A stretch of 64,000 bases of DNA from Streptomyces sp. SID8374 (lineage in GTDB: Bacteria > Actinomycetota > Actinomycetes > Streptomycetales > Streptomycetaceae), in contig NZ_WWGH01000001.1 of assembly GCF_009865135.1 (NCBI RefSeq), positions 3,658,001 through 3,722,000 of the forward strand. The letters are read 5' to 3'. Within the stretch, counting starts at the first letter, position 1, and the number at the start of each line of letters is the position of its first letter. The notes under the pieces are model-generated. The model saw nothing but the letters and a program-made list of their open reading frames with translations, was not told the DNA's origin and made no database searches. The position numbers and the translations under genes are program-made. This document shows, in pieces, positions 8,207 to 16,494 of the stretch.

Positions 8207-9612
8207 CGGACGTCCTCGGAATAGGAATCGGAAACGGGGTCGGGGCCAGGGTGGGAGCCGGCGCGGGCCGGGAAGACCCAGGCGCGCAGGAGCAGGAAGC
8301 GCAGCACGGTGGCCGCGAGGTTGGCGGTGATCAGGACGGCCAGCTCCGTGCCGTGCGAGGGCGAGCCGGTGGCCGCGCCGAGCGCCGCGAGCGAACCGCT
8401 GGTGAGGGCGAGGCCGATGGCGAAGACCACGAGGCCCTGGGCCTGATGGCGTACGGCGCCGCCCCGGCCGCGTACGCCGAAGGTGAGCCTCCGGTTGGCG
8501 GCGGTGTTGGCGACGGCGGAGACGAGGAGCGCGCCGCCATTGGCGAGCTGCGGGCCGACGCCGAGCCGGAAGAGGGAGTACAGGGCCAGGTAGAAGAGGG
8601 TGGAGAGGACCCCCACCACGCAGAACCCGACCAACTGCCGGGCCAGTCCGCGCGGCACGCCGGTCAGCGCCCGGTCGCGCGGGTCGTCGCCGAAGGGCCG
8701 GGCCAGCCGGTCCAGCGGCAGCGCGCCCACGGCGAGCGCCCGCCCCACCCGCCACACGCCTTTCAGGTCCTCGGTGGCCGTGCGCACGATGTGCACGGTC
8801 GAGTCGGGGTCGTCGATCCAGTCGACGGGCACCTCGTGGATGCGCAGCCCGGCGCGCTCGGCGAGGACCAGCAGCTCGGTGTCGAAGAACCAGCCGCTGT
8901 CCTCCACCATCGGCAGCAGCCGCTCGGCCACCTCGCTCCGGATCGCCTTGAACCCGCACTGGGCGTCGCTGAATCCGGCGGCGAGGGAGGAGCGCAGGAT
9001 GAGGTTGTAGGCGCGCGAGATGAACTCCCGCTTCGACCCGCGTACCACCCGCGCACTCCGGGCGAGCCGCGAGCCGATGGCCAGGTCGGAGTGGCCGGAG
9101 ATCAGCGGGGCGACCAGCGGGAGGAGCGCGTTGAGGTCGGTGGAGAGGTCGACGTCCATGTAGGCGAGGACAGGCGCGTCGGAGTCGGTCCAGACCGTAC
9201 GCAGCGCCCGGCCGCGCCCCTTCTCCTCCAGCCGTACGTACCGCACCCCGCGCAGCTCCGCCGCGAGCCGGGCCGCGACGGCGGGCGTGGCGTCGGTGCT
9301 GGCGTTGTCGGCGACGGTGATGCGGAAGGGGTACGGGAAGGTCCGCGACAGGTGGTCGTGGAGGCGCAGGACGCAGGGGCGGAGGTCCTTCTCCTCGTTG
9401 TAGACGGGGACGACGACGTCGAGGACGGGGGCGGCGGAGGGGGCCGCCGCCTGGCCGGCCGGGAGGTGCTCCCTGACCGGCAGGCGGCCGGTGTCCCTGC
9501 CCGTCCTGTTGCTGTCCCTGCCCGTTCCGCTGCTGCGGCCGTTGGCGCCGGGGCCGCTCCGGAGGCTGTCGGTGGTGGTCATGGCACCGACGTTCGCCAA
9601 CCGCGCTGTCAC
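8203..9612 (-). CDS. GT2 dolichyl/bactoprenyl-phosphate glycosyltransferase with GtrA domain
   Basis: About 469 residues. The N-terminal GT-A domain (about 60-300) has VVVPVYNEE, DNASTD and the metal-binding DVD in AYMDVDLSTD, typical of dolichol-phosphate mannose synthase-like enzymes that load a sugar on polyprenyl phosphate. The C-terminal ~130 residues carry four hydrophobic helices resembling GtrA, a putative lipid-linked sugar flippase. The GTG at 9612 overlaps the kinase stop (GTGA) and is favoured by coupling; an ATG at 9582 is an alternative. With the ArnT-like gene it forms a plausible make-flip-transfer route for cell-surface glycosylation under two-component control. Confidence 0.88.
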   Translation of the reverse strand: MTARLANVGAMTTTDSLRSGPGANGRSSGTGRDSNRTGRDTGRLPVREHLPAGQAAAPSAAPVLDVVVPVYNEEKDLRPCVLRLHDHLSRTFPYPFRITVADNASTDATPAVAARLAAELRGVRYVRLEEKGRGRALRTVWTDSDAPVLAYMDVDLSTDLNALLPLVAPLISGHSDLAIGSRLARSARVVRGSKREFISRAYNLILRSSLAAGFSDAQCGFKAIRSEVAERLLPMVEDSGWFFDTELLVLAERAGLRIHEVPVDWIDDPDSTVHIVRTATEDLKGVWRVGRALAVGALPLDRLARPFGDDPRDRALTGVPRGLARQLVGFCVVGVLSTLFYLALYSLFRLGVGPQLANGGALLVSAVANTAANRRLTFGVRGRGGAVRHQAQGLVVFAIGLALTSGSLAALGAATGSPSHGTELAVLITANLAATVLRFLLLRAWVFPARAGSHPGPDPVSDSYSEDVR

Positions 9613-11339
9613 ACCGGTGTGGTGAGCCTGTCCCTGCCCTGTGAGTGCGTGTACGGGGCTGCTTCGGCGGAAGAGTTCTCGTACGGGGCGTCCGGGGCTG
9701 CTTCGGCGGGAGAGTCCTCGTCCGGGGCGTACGAGGCGTCCGGGGCGTCCGGGGCGTCCGGGGCCGCTTCCGCGGGCAGCTCGACCGCGAAGACCGTCCG
9801 GCCGGGCGCCGAGTCCACCCGTACGCGCCCGCCGTGCGCGGAGACGACGGCCTGCACGATGGCGAGACCGAGGCCGGTGGAGCCGGTGGCCGTCTCCGTG
9901 CCGGCCCCGCGTGAGCGGGAGGCGTCCCCGCGCGCGAACCGCTCGAAGACGTGCGGCAGCAGCTCGGCCGGGATGCCCGGCCCGTCGTCCCGCACCTCCA
10001 GCGTGACCGGGTCTCCGGCGCGTACGGACGGCTGGACGGAGACGGTGACGGTCGTCCCCGGCGGGGTGTGCGTACGGGCGTTGGCCAGCAGGTTGACGAG
10101 CACCTGCTGGAGCCGGGCGGGATCGGCGCGTACGGTCACGGGTTCACCGGGCAGCTCCAGCCGCCAGCGGTGGAGGGCGTCGGCCTCGGCCTCCGTAGCG
10201 TCGGCGTCGGCGGCCCGGGCATCGCTGACCGCGTCCACGACCAACGGCAGGAGATCGGTGCTCTCGTACGAGAGCGGGCGTCCGGCATCGAGGCGGGCGA
10301 GCAGCAGCAGGTCCTCCACCAGCCCGGTCATCCGGTCCGCCTCCGACTCGATCCGCCCCAGCGCGTGCCGGGTGACGGGATCGGACGCCGACGCGTCGTA
10401 CCCCGTCGCCCGCCCCGTCGCGCGCCGGGTCAGCTCGGCGTACCCGCGGATCGAGGCCAGCGGGGTGCGCAGCTCATGGCTGGCGTCGGCGACGAACTGC
10501 CGTACCCGCGTCTCGCTCTCCTGCCGGGCGGCCAGCGCCGAACCGACGTGCCCCAGCATCCGGTTGAGCGCCGCGCCGACCTGCCCGACCTCGGTACGGG
10601 GGTCGGCCTCGGCGTCCGGCACGCGTTCGAGGGGCGCCACCTCACCGCTGTGCAGGGGGAGTTCGGCGACCCGGGTGGCGGTGGCGGCGACCCGGCGCAG
10701 CGGGCGCAGGGCGACGCCGACGAGGACGGTGCCCGCGAGGGAGGCGGCGATGAGCCCGGCGGCGGTGACGCAGACCTCGACGACGATCAGGGTGGTGAGG
10801 GCGCCGCTCACCTCGGCGGTGGGGATGCCGACGAGGACGGTGTGGCCCTCGGTGGTGGTGGCGGCCTCCACGCGGTAGCCGCCGAGCCCCGGCAGATCGA
10901 TGCTCCGGGCATCCTCGCCGGTGGCCGGAGCGTCGGCCTCCAGGGCCCGCTGCTGGGCCTCGGTCAGCGGCTTCGCGCTCTCCTGGGAGCGCAGCCCGCT
11001 GTCCTCGACGACCTTCGACGCGGTGATGTCCCCGTCGGCGTCGACGAGGGCCCCGAACGTGCCGAGCGGCTGCCCGCCCCCGCCGACGAAGCCGAGCGGA
11101 CCGGCGTCCCGCACGGCCTCGGGCACCGGCCCGGGACCCGGGGGCCGCTCCGCGCGTACGGCGACGGAGCGGAGCTGGTCGTCGAGTTTGCCGTACATGT
11201 AGCTGTGGAAGGCGATCGCGGTGACGGACCCGATGACGGCCGCGACGACGGCGATGAGGGAGACGGCGGACACCACGAGCCGGGTCCGCAGGGTCCACGG
11301 CCGCCGCAGCAGCCCCGCGCCTCGCGGGCGCCTACTCAC
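9609..11339 (-). CDS. Two-component sensor histidine kinase
   Basis: A 576-residue membrane kinase. There is a transmembrane helix near residues 20-42, an extracytoplasmic sensor region of ~150 residues, a second helix near 185-210, HAMP, then HisKA with phospho-acceptor His288 in ASHELRTPLAS. The HATPase domain has NLLANARTHTP (N box), DDGPGIP (G1) and GLGLAIV (G2). The GTG at 11339 overlaps the end of the response-regulator gene by 8 bases. The last ~50 residues are an Ala/Pro/Asp/Ser repeat tail (DNA 9661-9765). The signal sensed is unknown; the downstream glycosyltransferases suggest envelope control. Confidence 0.93.
   Translation of the reverse strand: MSRRPRGAGLLRRPWTLRTRLVVSAVSLIAVVAAVIGSVTAIAFHSYMYGKLDDQLRSVAVRAERPPGPGPVPEAVRDAGPLGFVGGGGQPLGTFGALVDADGDITASKVVEDSGLRSQESAKPLTEAQQRALEADAPATGEDARSIDLPGLGGYRVEAATTTEGHTVLVGIPTAEVSGALTTLIVVEVCVTAAGLIAASLAGTVLVGVALRPLRRVAATATRVAELPLHSGEVAPLERVPDAEADPRTEVGQVGAALNRMLGHVGSALAARQESETRVRQFVADASHELRTPLASIRGYAELTRRATGRATGYDASASDPVTRHALGRIESEADRMTGLVEDLLLLARLDAGRPLSYESTDLLPLVVDAVSDARAADADATEAEADALHRWRLELPGEPVTVRADPARLQQVLVNLLANARTHTPPGTTVTVSVQPSVRAGDPVTLEVRDDGPGIPAELLPHVFERFARGDASRSRGAGTETATGSTGLGLAIVQAVVSAHGGRVRVDSAPGRTVFAVELPAEAAPDAPDAPDASYAPDEDSPAEAAPDAPYENSSAEAAPYTHSQGRDRLTTPV
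9661..9765. repeat. 39-bp and 9-bp tandem repeats in kinase C-terminal tail
   Basis: Two 39-bp imperfect units (9661-9699 and 9700-9738) are followed by three 9-bp tccggggcg units. All periods are multiples of three and the frame stays open, giving the kinase an Ala/Asp/Pro-rich tail outside any recognised domain. Confidence 0.7.
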
Positions 11340-12084
11340 CGGGCTTGATCAGATAGCCCGCCCCGCGCCGGGTGTGGATCATCGGCGTCCGCCCGGCGTC
11401 GATCTTCTTGCGGAGGTAGGAGATGTAGAGCTCCACGACGTTGGCCTGGCCGCCGAAGTCGTAGTTCCAGACCCGGTCCAGGATCTGCGCCTTGCTGAGC
11501 ACCCGGCGCGGGTTGCGCATCAGGAAGCGCAGCAGCTCGAACTCGGTGGCGGTCAGGTGGATCGCGTCCCCGCCCCGGCTGACCTCATGGCTGTCCTCGT
11601 CCAGCACCAGGTCCCCGACGGTGAGCGTGGACTGGCTCCGCTCGGCGGCGAGCGCGGTACCGGAGCGGCGGATCAGCCCGCGCAGCCGGGCCACGACCTC
11701 CTCCAGGCTGAACGGCTTGGTCACGTAGTCGTCGCCGCCCGCCGTGAGCCCGGCGATCCGGTCCTCCACGGCGTCGCGGGCGGTCAGGAAGAGGACGGGC
11801 ACGTCGGAGTGGTCGCGCCGGAGCCGGCCCAGCACGGCGAGGCCGTCCATGTCCGGGAGCATCACGTCCAGGACCACCGCGTCCGGCCGGAATTCACGGG
11901 CCGCGCGCACGGCCCCGGCCCCGTCACCGGCGCTGCGCACCTCCCAGCCCTCGTACCGCAGGGCCATCGAGAGCAGCTCGGCGAGCGGAGCCTCGTCGTC
12001 CACGACCAGGACGCGCACGGGCGTACGGTCCGGCCTGAGCAGTTCGGTACGCCCCTGGGGCGCGGTCGTCGTCGTCATGGGCAC
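11332..12084 (-). CDS. OmpR/PhoB-type response regulator
   Basis: About 250 residues. The receiver domain has acidic residues Asp29-Asp30-Glu31, phospho-acceptor Asp73 in VVLDVMLPDMDG, switch Thr101 and Lys123 in VTKPF. The C-terminal winged helix (about 150-248) contains LTATEFELLRFLMRN and ELYISYLRKKID, which define the OmpR class. The start is GTG 12084 or ATG 12078; AGGCTGG precedes both. It is the first gene of the four-gene operon with the kinase and two glycosyltransferases. Two GTGAGA direct repeats 11 bases apart lie just upstream and fit autoregulation. Confidence 0.93.
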   Translation of the reverse strand: MPMTTTTAPQGRTELLRPDRTPVRVLVVDDEAPLAELLSMALRYEGWEVRSAGDGAGAVRAAREFRPDAVVLDVMLPDMDGLAVLGRLRRDHSDVPVLFLTARDAVEDRIAGLTAGGDDYVTKPFSLEEVVARLRGLIRRSGTALAAERSQSTLTVGDLVLDEDSHEVSRGGDAIHLTATEFELLRFLMRNPRRVLSKAQILDRVWNYDFGGQANVVELYISYLRKKIDAGRTPMIHTRRGAGYLIKPGE

Positions 12085-12090
12085 CAGCCT

Positions 12091-12107
12091 GTGAGACGCC
12101 CGTGAGA
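12091..12107 (-). promoter_or_regulatory. Direct repeat upstream of response-regulator gene
   Basis: GTGAGA occurs at 12091-12096 and again at 12102-12107, an 11-base spacing (one helical turn) typical of tandem OmpR-class binding half-sites. It lies 7 bases before the GTG start, so binding would block or tune the operon promoter. Confidence 0.4.
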
Positions 12108-12157
12108 GAAGCCTGACCCGTTTCTGTGAATTGCCTGAGAAAGCGCGGGCAGGCCCT

Positions 12158-13057
12158 TCAGGAACCGGCCCCGAACAACGCCTCCGCGTTCCGGTAACAG
12201 ACGGCCCGCAGCCACTCGTCCCCCAGCCCCAGCCGCTCCAGCACCTCCAGCTGGTGGATGTACGGGTACGGAATGTTCGGGAAGTCCGTCCCCAGCAGGA
12301 TCCGGTCCCCGAGATCGGCGAGCCGCCCGCGCTGGCCGGCCGGGAACGGCGTGAACCCCTCGCTGAAGTCGGTGAACGCCATCGTCGTGTCCAGCCGCAC
12401 CTCCGGATACACGGCGGCCAGCGCCAGGAACTCCGCGTACTCCGGCATCCCCATGTGCGCCACGATCAGCCGCAGCCGGGGATGGCGCGCGAGAAGCCGC
12501 CCGATGGGCTCGGGCCCGGTGAACCTCCCCGGGGCTGGCCCTGACCCGCAGTGCATGACGACGGGCACCCCGGCCTCGGCGAGCAACCCCCAAGTCCCTT
12601 CCAGCAGCGGGTCATTGGCGTCGTACGCGCCGACCTGGAGGTGCGATTTGAAGACCCGCGCCCCGTTCTCGACGGCCTCCTTCACGTACAACTCCACGCC
12701 CTCCTCGGGGAAGAGGGTCGCGGTGTGCAGGCAGTCGGGCACCCGGGCGGCGAACCCGGCGGCCCAGTCGTTGAGCCAGCGGGCCATGCCGGGCTTGTGC
12801 GGATAGAGCATGGAGGTGAAGCGGCGAACGCCGAACGACCGCAGTACGGACAGCCGTTGCTCTTCCTCGTACCGGTAGGTGATCGGCCACTCCAGCCCGG
12901 TGAGCGGTCCGGTGGAGTCGAAGTAGGACCACACCTTGCGCAGGACCTGCTCGGGCATGAAGTGGGTGTGTACGTCGATGAGCCCCGGCAGCCCGAGCCG
13001 CTCCCAGAACCGCACGACGTCATGGCTCTCGGCGTTCTCGGCACTCTCGGCTTCCAC
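12158..13057 (-). CDS. Amidohydrolase-family (amidohydro-related) metal hydrolase
   Basis: A 299-residue TIM-barrel hydrolase of the Amidohydro_2 type. Metal-site motifs are LIDVHTHFM (HxH, strand 1), FKSHLQ, VMHCGSG and LLGTDFPN (Asp of strand 8). GTG 13057 is chosen because GAGGAG sits 7 bases before it; a longer reading from 13150 overlaps the upstream gene and has no similarity. It lies 34 bases after the DUF2797 gene, so the two are probably co-transcribed. The substrate (amide, decarboxylation or lactone type) cannot be assigned. Confidence 0.85.
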   Translation of the reverse strand: MEAESAENAESHDVVRFWERLGLPGLIDVHTHFMPEQVLRKVWSYFDSTGPLTGLEWPITYRYEEEQRLSVLRSFGVRRFTSMLYPHKPGMARWLNDWAAGFAARVPDCLHTATLFPEEGVELYVKEAVENGARVFKSHLQVGAYDANDPLLEGTWGLLAEAGVPVVMHCGSGPAPGRFTGPEPIGRLLARHPRLRLIVAHMGMPEYAEFLALAAVYPEVRLDTTMAFTDFSEGFTPFPAGQRGRLADLGDRILLGTDFPNIPYPYIHQLEVLERLGLGDEWLRAVCYRNAEALFGAGS

Positions 13058-13091
13058 GCGCGGGCTCCTCGCAGAATGGATCAGTACAGGC

Positions 13092-13988
13092 TCAGAACAA
13101 CCCACCCTGCACGCCGCCGCCCCCGATGTCGATGAGGGGGACACGCACATCGTCCGCCGCGGCCGGATCCACGGCGGCCAGCTCCCACCCGGTGATCAGC
13201 CGCGTGTCCAGCACGACCACGCCACCGCCACCGCCCACGGCAAGGTGGAGATCGGGCCCGGCGGCAGCCACCAACCGCCCGGCCACCACGCCGCCGTCAA
13301 CGAGCTCACTCACCGACCGCGTAGCAACGGCCGACCGGTCCAGCCCGAAGATCCGTACGTGATCGACGACTTCAAGAGGCAAAGGCTCCAACGACTCGGG
13401 CCACCCACGCCCTTGAAGCGCGGCGGCCCGCCCGTACAACTCCACCACCTCTGCCAACCGCTCCTTCTCTCCAGGCAGTCGGCCGCGCACGCCCCGCTTC
13501 TTGGCGTACGGGATCCGGTCCGGCACCCCGAGGGCGGCCCGCAGCACCTCTTCGGTCCGCCGGGCGGCCATCAGAGGCCCACGCCCCAGCCAGGTGAAGG
13601 CCACCGCCCCCTGCTCCCGCAGCCGTGCGGCGTCCCGCTCCTCGCGGGTGATCCCGACCTTGACCATGCCGGGCCCGAACCAGGCGAGATAGACGCGGTA
13701 CGTCCTCGGGTCGTCCAGCAACGTATCGGCGGCCACCGAGTGGGCCCGGTCCAGCCGCGCACACTCCGGGCACCGGGCCCCGGTACTGCGCACGGACACC
13801 ACGGCCCCCAGAGGACACACGTTCCCCCGGGCCCCCACGCAGTGCCGCTCACCCACCGCGCGGAACCCGAGCCCGCCGCCGTACGAGAGAACGCTCACCC
13901 GCCGCTCGGAGCCTTTGCTCCACCCCAGCTGCGGCACATCCCCCGGCCACGCGACCCCGGTACACCGCCACCCCAAGGCCACCCGCAC
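13092..13988 (-). CDS. DUF2797 family protein
   Basis: A 298-residue protein recognised as DUF2797 from the C-x-G…C…CxxC pattern (ARGNVCPLG, ARCPECARLD) followed by YLAWFGPGMVKVGIT. The latter resembles the first strand pair of GIY-YIG nuclease folds, though function is unproven. The paired cysteines suggest a structural zinc. The GTG start at 13988 has GGAGAG 6 bases upstream; a second GTG at 13982 is possible. It is the first gene of a likely two-gene unit with the amidohydrolase. Confidence 0.75.
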   Translation of the reverse strand: MRVALGWRCTGVAWPGDVPQLGWSKGSERRVSVLSYGGGLGFRAVGERHCVGARGNVCPLGAVVSVRSTGARCPECARLDRAHSVAADTLLDDPRTYRVYLAWFGPGMVKVGITREERDAARLREQGAVAFTWLGRGPLMAARRTEEVLRAALGVPDRIPYAKKRGVRGRLPGEKERLAEVVELYGRAAALQGRGWPESLEPLPLEVVDHVRIFGLDRSAVATRSVSELVDGGVVAGRLVAAAGPDLHLAVGGGGGVVVLDTRLITGWELAAVDPAAADDVRVPLIDIGGGGVQGGLF

Positions 13989-14121
13989 TCCGCTCTCTCC
14001 ACCGCGCCCCGACGACGCCGCCGCTCACCTCTCCGCGAAGGCTAACGGGCGCCGGGAGCGACCCCTTCCGCACCGCCCACGGGACCACCGGCCTGCCCGA
14101 TGACCGGGCCGGTGACCGATG

Positions 14122-14148
14122 CCGCCCCGGGTCAGTGCCCCGGGGCGG
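14122..14148 (-). terminator. Hairpin at end of membrane-protein gene
   Basis: A perfect 10-bp stem, ccgccccggg (14122-14131) with cccggggcgg (14139-14148), brackets the stop codon of the following minus-strand gene. There is no U-run, as is common in Streptomyces terminators. Confidence 0.45.
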
Positions 14149-14752
14149 TTCCCGGCCCGGCCGGTGGCCCCATCACCGGCCCGGCCGCCGACCCGGCCTC
14201 CGGCCCGCCCGCCAGGCCGCCGCCGACGCCCTCGATCCGCTGCCGCATCCCAGCCATGCGGCGGACGAAGCGCCGGTTGAACCAGACCATCCACCCCAGG
14301 AACGCCGCACCGAACCCGACCCCCCACAGGCCCGCCGCCACTTTCCCCGCGGCGAACCAGAGCATCGGCGTCCCAAAAAGAACCAGCCCCAGCAGCGGGA
14401 AGGCCCACCACGAGTGACGCCGCAGCTTCTCCTCCCGGCGCCGGATCAGCCGGACCATGGCGACCTGTTCGGCGGGGTCCTGGGGCAGTTCGCCGTTCTT
14501 CGCGATCTGCCGCTCCAGCTCCGGCACGCGCGCGGCGTCGGTGCCCACCGCCCGGGCATCACGACGCCGGCGCCGCATGACGTACCAGGTCATGAACCCG
14601 GCATAGACGAACCCGCCGACCAGAATCCCGGGCCACCCCGACCACCCGTCGAAGGCCAGCCGGATACCGACCCACACCACCAGCACCAGCAGCGCCACCG
14701 CCCACCACCGGTCCTGCCACCGCTGCACCTGGCCGTGCCCTTGCGACCCCAT
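14132..14752 (-). CDS. Small four-helix membrane protein, unknown function
   Basis: A 206-residue protein with two pairs of hydrophobic helices (about 15-32, 40-58, 118-134 and 140-158) separated by a charged cytoplasmic stretch with RRRRRD and an acidic/basic helix. The C-terminus is Gly/Pro-rich low complexity. The ATG at 14752 has GGAGG 7 bases upstream. I do not recognise the family. Neighbours on both sides appear to be separate transcription units. Confidence 0.75.
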   Translation of the reverse strand: MGSQGHGQVQRWQDRWWAVALLVLVVWVGIRLAFDGWSGWPGILVGGFVYAGFMTWYVMRRRRRDARAVGTDAARVPELERQIAKNGELPQDPAEQVAMVRLIRRREEKLRRHSWWAFPLLGLVLFGTPMLWFAAGKVAAGLWGVGFGAAFLGWMVWFNRRFVRRMAGMRQRIEGVGGGLAGGPEAGSAAGPVMGPPAGPGTAPGH

Positions 14753-14851
14753 CGGTAACCTCCGCGCCGGGCGCGCCCATCACGCCCCGTGCATTTCCGG
14801 CTACCCCGGCGCCGGGCACTGATGCGGCGGGCGAGGCACGTCCGGGCAGCC

Positions 14852-15457
14852 TCAACGGGGGTCAGGCTCGCAGGCGATCCCGTCACCGTCCTGGTCGATA
14901 TGGCCCCCGTACCCGGGTTGCCACGGGTACAGAGGCGCAGCTCCGGCATCCCGGGCCGCATCGCAGTTCTCGTAGGACGGAGACGGCGACACCCCCGGCT
15001 CGTCGCTTGGCGTAACCCCGCCCTCCGCTCCCGTCACCTCACGCACATCGGCCGCCGTGATCACACCGGAGCGAACGGTATAAATCCCCTCGAAGACCTT
15101 CAGACTGCCGTCGGTCTGGAGCGCCTCCAACTCCGCCCGGACCGTGTTCCCTTCGACGCCGAGGATCCGGACGGTGTCCCGCTCCGTCCCGGCAAGCCCG
15201 TCGACGAAGGCCCGGTAGTCACCGGCGAGGTTCTTGCCGCCCAGCTCCCAAGCCGCCCGGTGGTCCTGGTCGTTGATGGCGTCGAAGTAGGCGATCACGG
15301 TCGCCTCGGCACTCAGGGAACTCGACGCGGAGGGCGCCGGAGGCGGCGCGCTCCTCTCAGGAGGCGCCTTCCTCTGCGGGGAGGCGGTGACGGTACTGGT
15401 CACCGTGGCGGTCACCTCGGCGGGAGCCGAGGAGCGCGGGCGTAGGATCCGGCCCAT
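14852..15457 (-). CDS. Excalibur calcium-binding domain protein
   Basis: About 201 residues. The last ~38 residues form an Excalibur domain: YENCDAARDAGAAP, then the Ca-loop DQDGDGIACE. Before it is a ~100-residue NTF2-like region (VIAYFDAINDQDHRAAW…). Excalibur proteins are normally exported, yet no signal peptide is visible after any possible start. The ATG at 15457 shares bases with the divergent sigJ ATG at 15456 (ccatgg); a GTG near 15415 could also start it. An exported full-length form cannot be seen, so this may be a truncated gene. Confidence 0.65.
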   Translation of the reverse strand: MGRILRPRSSAPAEVTATVTSTVTASPQRKAPPERSAPPPAPSASSSLSAEATVIAYFDAINDQDHRAAWELGGKNLAGDYRAFVDGLAGTERDTVRILGVEGNTVRAELEALQTDGSLKVFEGIYTVRSGVITAADVREVTGAEGGVTPSDEPGVSPSPSYENCDAARDAGAAPLYPWQPGYGGHIDQDGDGIACEPDPR

Positions 15458-16400
15458 GGCTCTGACGCGGACCCAGATGGACCGGTTCGAGGCCTCCATG
15501 CCCCGTCTGGAGGCCATCGCCTACCGCCTGCTCGGCTCGGCGAGCGATGCCGAGGACGCCGTGCAGGACACGTTCCTGCGGTGGCAGGCGGCCGACATCG
15601 ATCGCATCGAGGTCCCCGAGGCCTGGCTGACGAAGGTCCTCACCAACGTCTGCCTCAACCAGCTCACCTCGGCCCGCGCCCGCCGCGAGTCGTACGTGGG
15701 CCAGTGGCTGCCCGAGCCGCTGCTCGCCGGGGACCCGATGCTGGGCCCCGCCGACACCGCCGAGCAACGCGAGTCCGTCTCGTACGCCGTCCTCGTCCTC
15801 ATGGAGCGCCTGACGCCCAACGAGCGGGTGGTGTACGTGCTGCGGGAGGCGTTCGACTACCCGCACCGGAGGATCGCGGAGATCCTCGACATCACCGAGG
15901 CCTCCTGCCAGCAGATCTTCCACCGCGCCAAGAAGCACATGGCGGAGGGCAAGGCCCGTACCGAGATCGACGAGGCCGCCGCCCGGCGGATCGTCGAGGA
16001 GTTCCTCACCGCCGCCACCAGCGGGCAGACCGAGCCGCTCGTAAGGCTCCTCACCAGGGACGTCGTCGCGGTCGGCGACGGCGGCGGGAAGGTACCGGCC
16101 CGCACCAAGGCGCTCCAGGGCGCCGTCGCGGTCGCGCGGTTCATGCGGGGCCTGTTCAAGCCCGGCCAGGCCAAGCGCGATCTCGTCGGCGGCTCCCCCG
16201 AGATCCACCTCACCACCGCCAACGGCGCCCCCGCCATCCTGGTCGTCCTCGACGGCCGGGTCATCGGCGTCCTGTGCGTGGAGGTCACCCCGGAGGGCAT
16301 CGCCGGCCTCCGCAGCCAGGCCAACCCCGACAAGCTCGAACGCGCGACCCGGCGGTGGGCGGCCACCGACCACGGAGAGCCGCTGCTCCACGCCTTCTGA
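15456..16400 (+). CDS. sigJ: ECF41-group RNA polymerase sigma factor (SigJ-like)
   Basis: A 314-residue extracytoplasmic-function sigma factor with a fused C-terminal SnoaL/NTF2-like domain, the hallmark of ECF41. Region 2 (AYRLLGSASDAEDAVQDTFLRW) and region 4 (YPHRRIAEILDITEASCQQIFHRA) are clear. The C-terminal extension keeps DGGGK and NPDKL, conserved in ECF41 and known to set activity in place of an anti-sigma factor. The ATG at 15456 is used; the SD is weak (AGGATC). The following oxidoreductase gene fits the known pairing of ECF41 factors with carboxymuconolactone decarboxylase, oxidoreductase or epimerase genes. Confidence 0.92.
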   Translation: MALTRTQMDRFEASMPRLEAIAYRLLGSASDAEDAVQDTFLRWQAADIDRIEVPEAWLTKVLTNVCLNQLTSARARRESYVGQWLPEPLLAGDPMLGPADTAEQRESVSYAVLVLMERLTPNERVVYVLREAFDYPHRRIAEILDITEASCQQIFHRAKKHMAEGKARTEIDEAAARRIVEEFLTAATSGQTEPLVRLLTRDVVAVGDGGGKVPARTKALQGAVAVARFMRGLFKPGQAKRDLVGGSPEIHLTTANGAPAILVVLDGRVIGVLCVEVTPEGIAGLRSQANPDKLERATRRWAATDHGEPLLHAF

Positions 16401-16406
16401 CCACTC

Positions 16407-16422
16407 TGTGACACAGGTCACA
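16407..16422. promoter_or_regulatory. Perfect Crp-type palindrome
   Basis: TGTGACACAGGTCACA is an exact TGTGA-N6-TCACA palindrome and also fits the Streptomyces Crp pattern GTG-N6-GNCAC. It begins 7 bases after the sigJ stop and 88 bases before the oxidoreductase start, so it is well placed to act on the oxidoreductase promoter. Confidence 0.6.
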
Positions 16423-16431
16423 TCCCCCACC

Positions 16432-16458
16432 TGTCAGGAATCAGCGGGCTGCCCGGTT
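16432..16458 (+). promoter_or_regulatory. Tentative ECF41-type promoter
   Basis: TGTCA (16432-16436) resembles the ECF41 -35 element, and CGGT (16455-16458) after 18 bases resembles the CGTC-type -10. The spacing and one -10 mismatch make this a weak call, but it lies just upstream of the gene expected to be the sigma factor's target. Confidence 0.3.
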
Positions 16459-16494
16459 CAAGGGGCAAAACCGCGCGAGACAGGGAGTCGGGCC

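Noticed and set aside
8128..10878. 916-codon plus-strand open frame
   Set aside because: It is antisense to glycosyltransferase and kinase genes that carry full family motifs; it has no recognisable domain and no ribosome site.
14817..15517. Longer Excalibur gene starting at 15517
   Set aside because: This start would place 60 bases of its coding region inside the sigJ region 2 codons; the added residues have no signal-peptide character.
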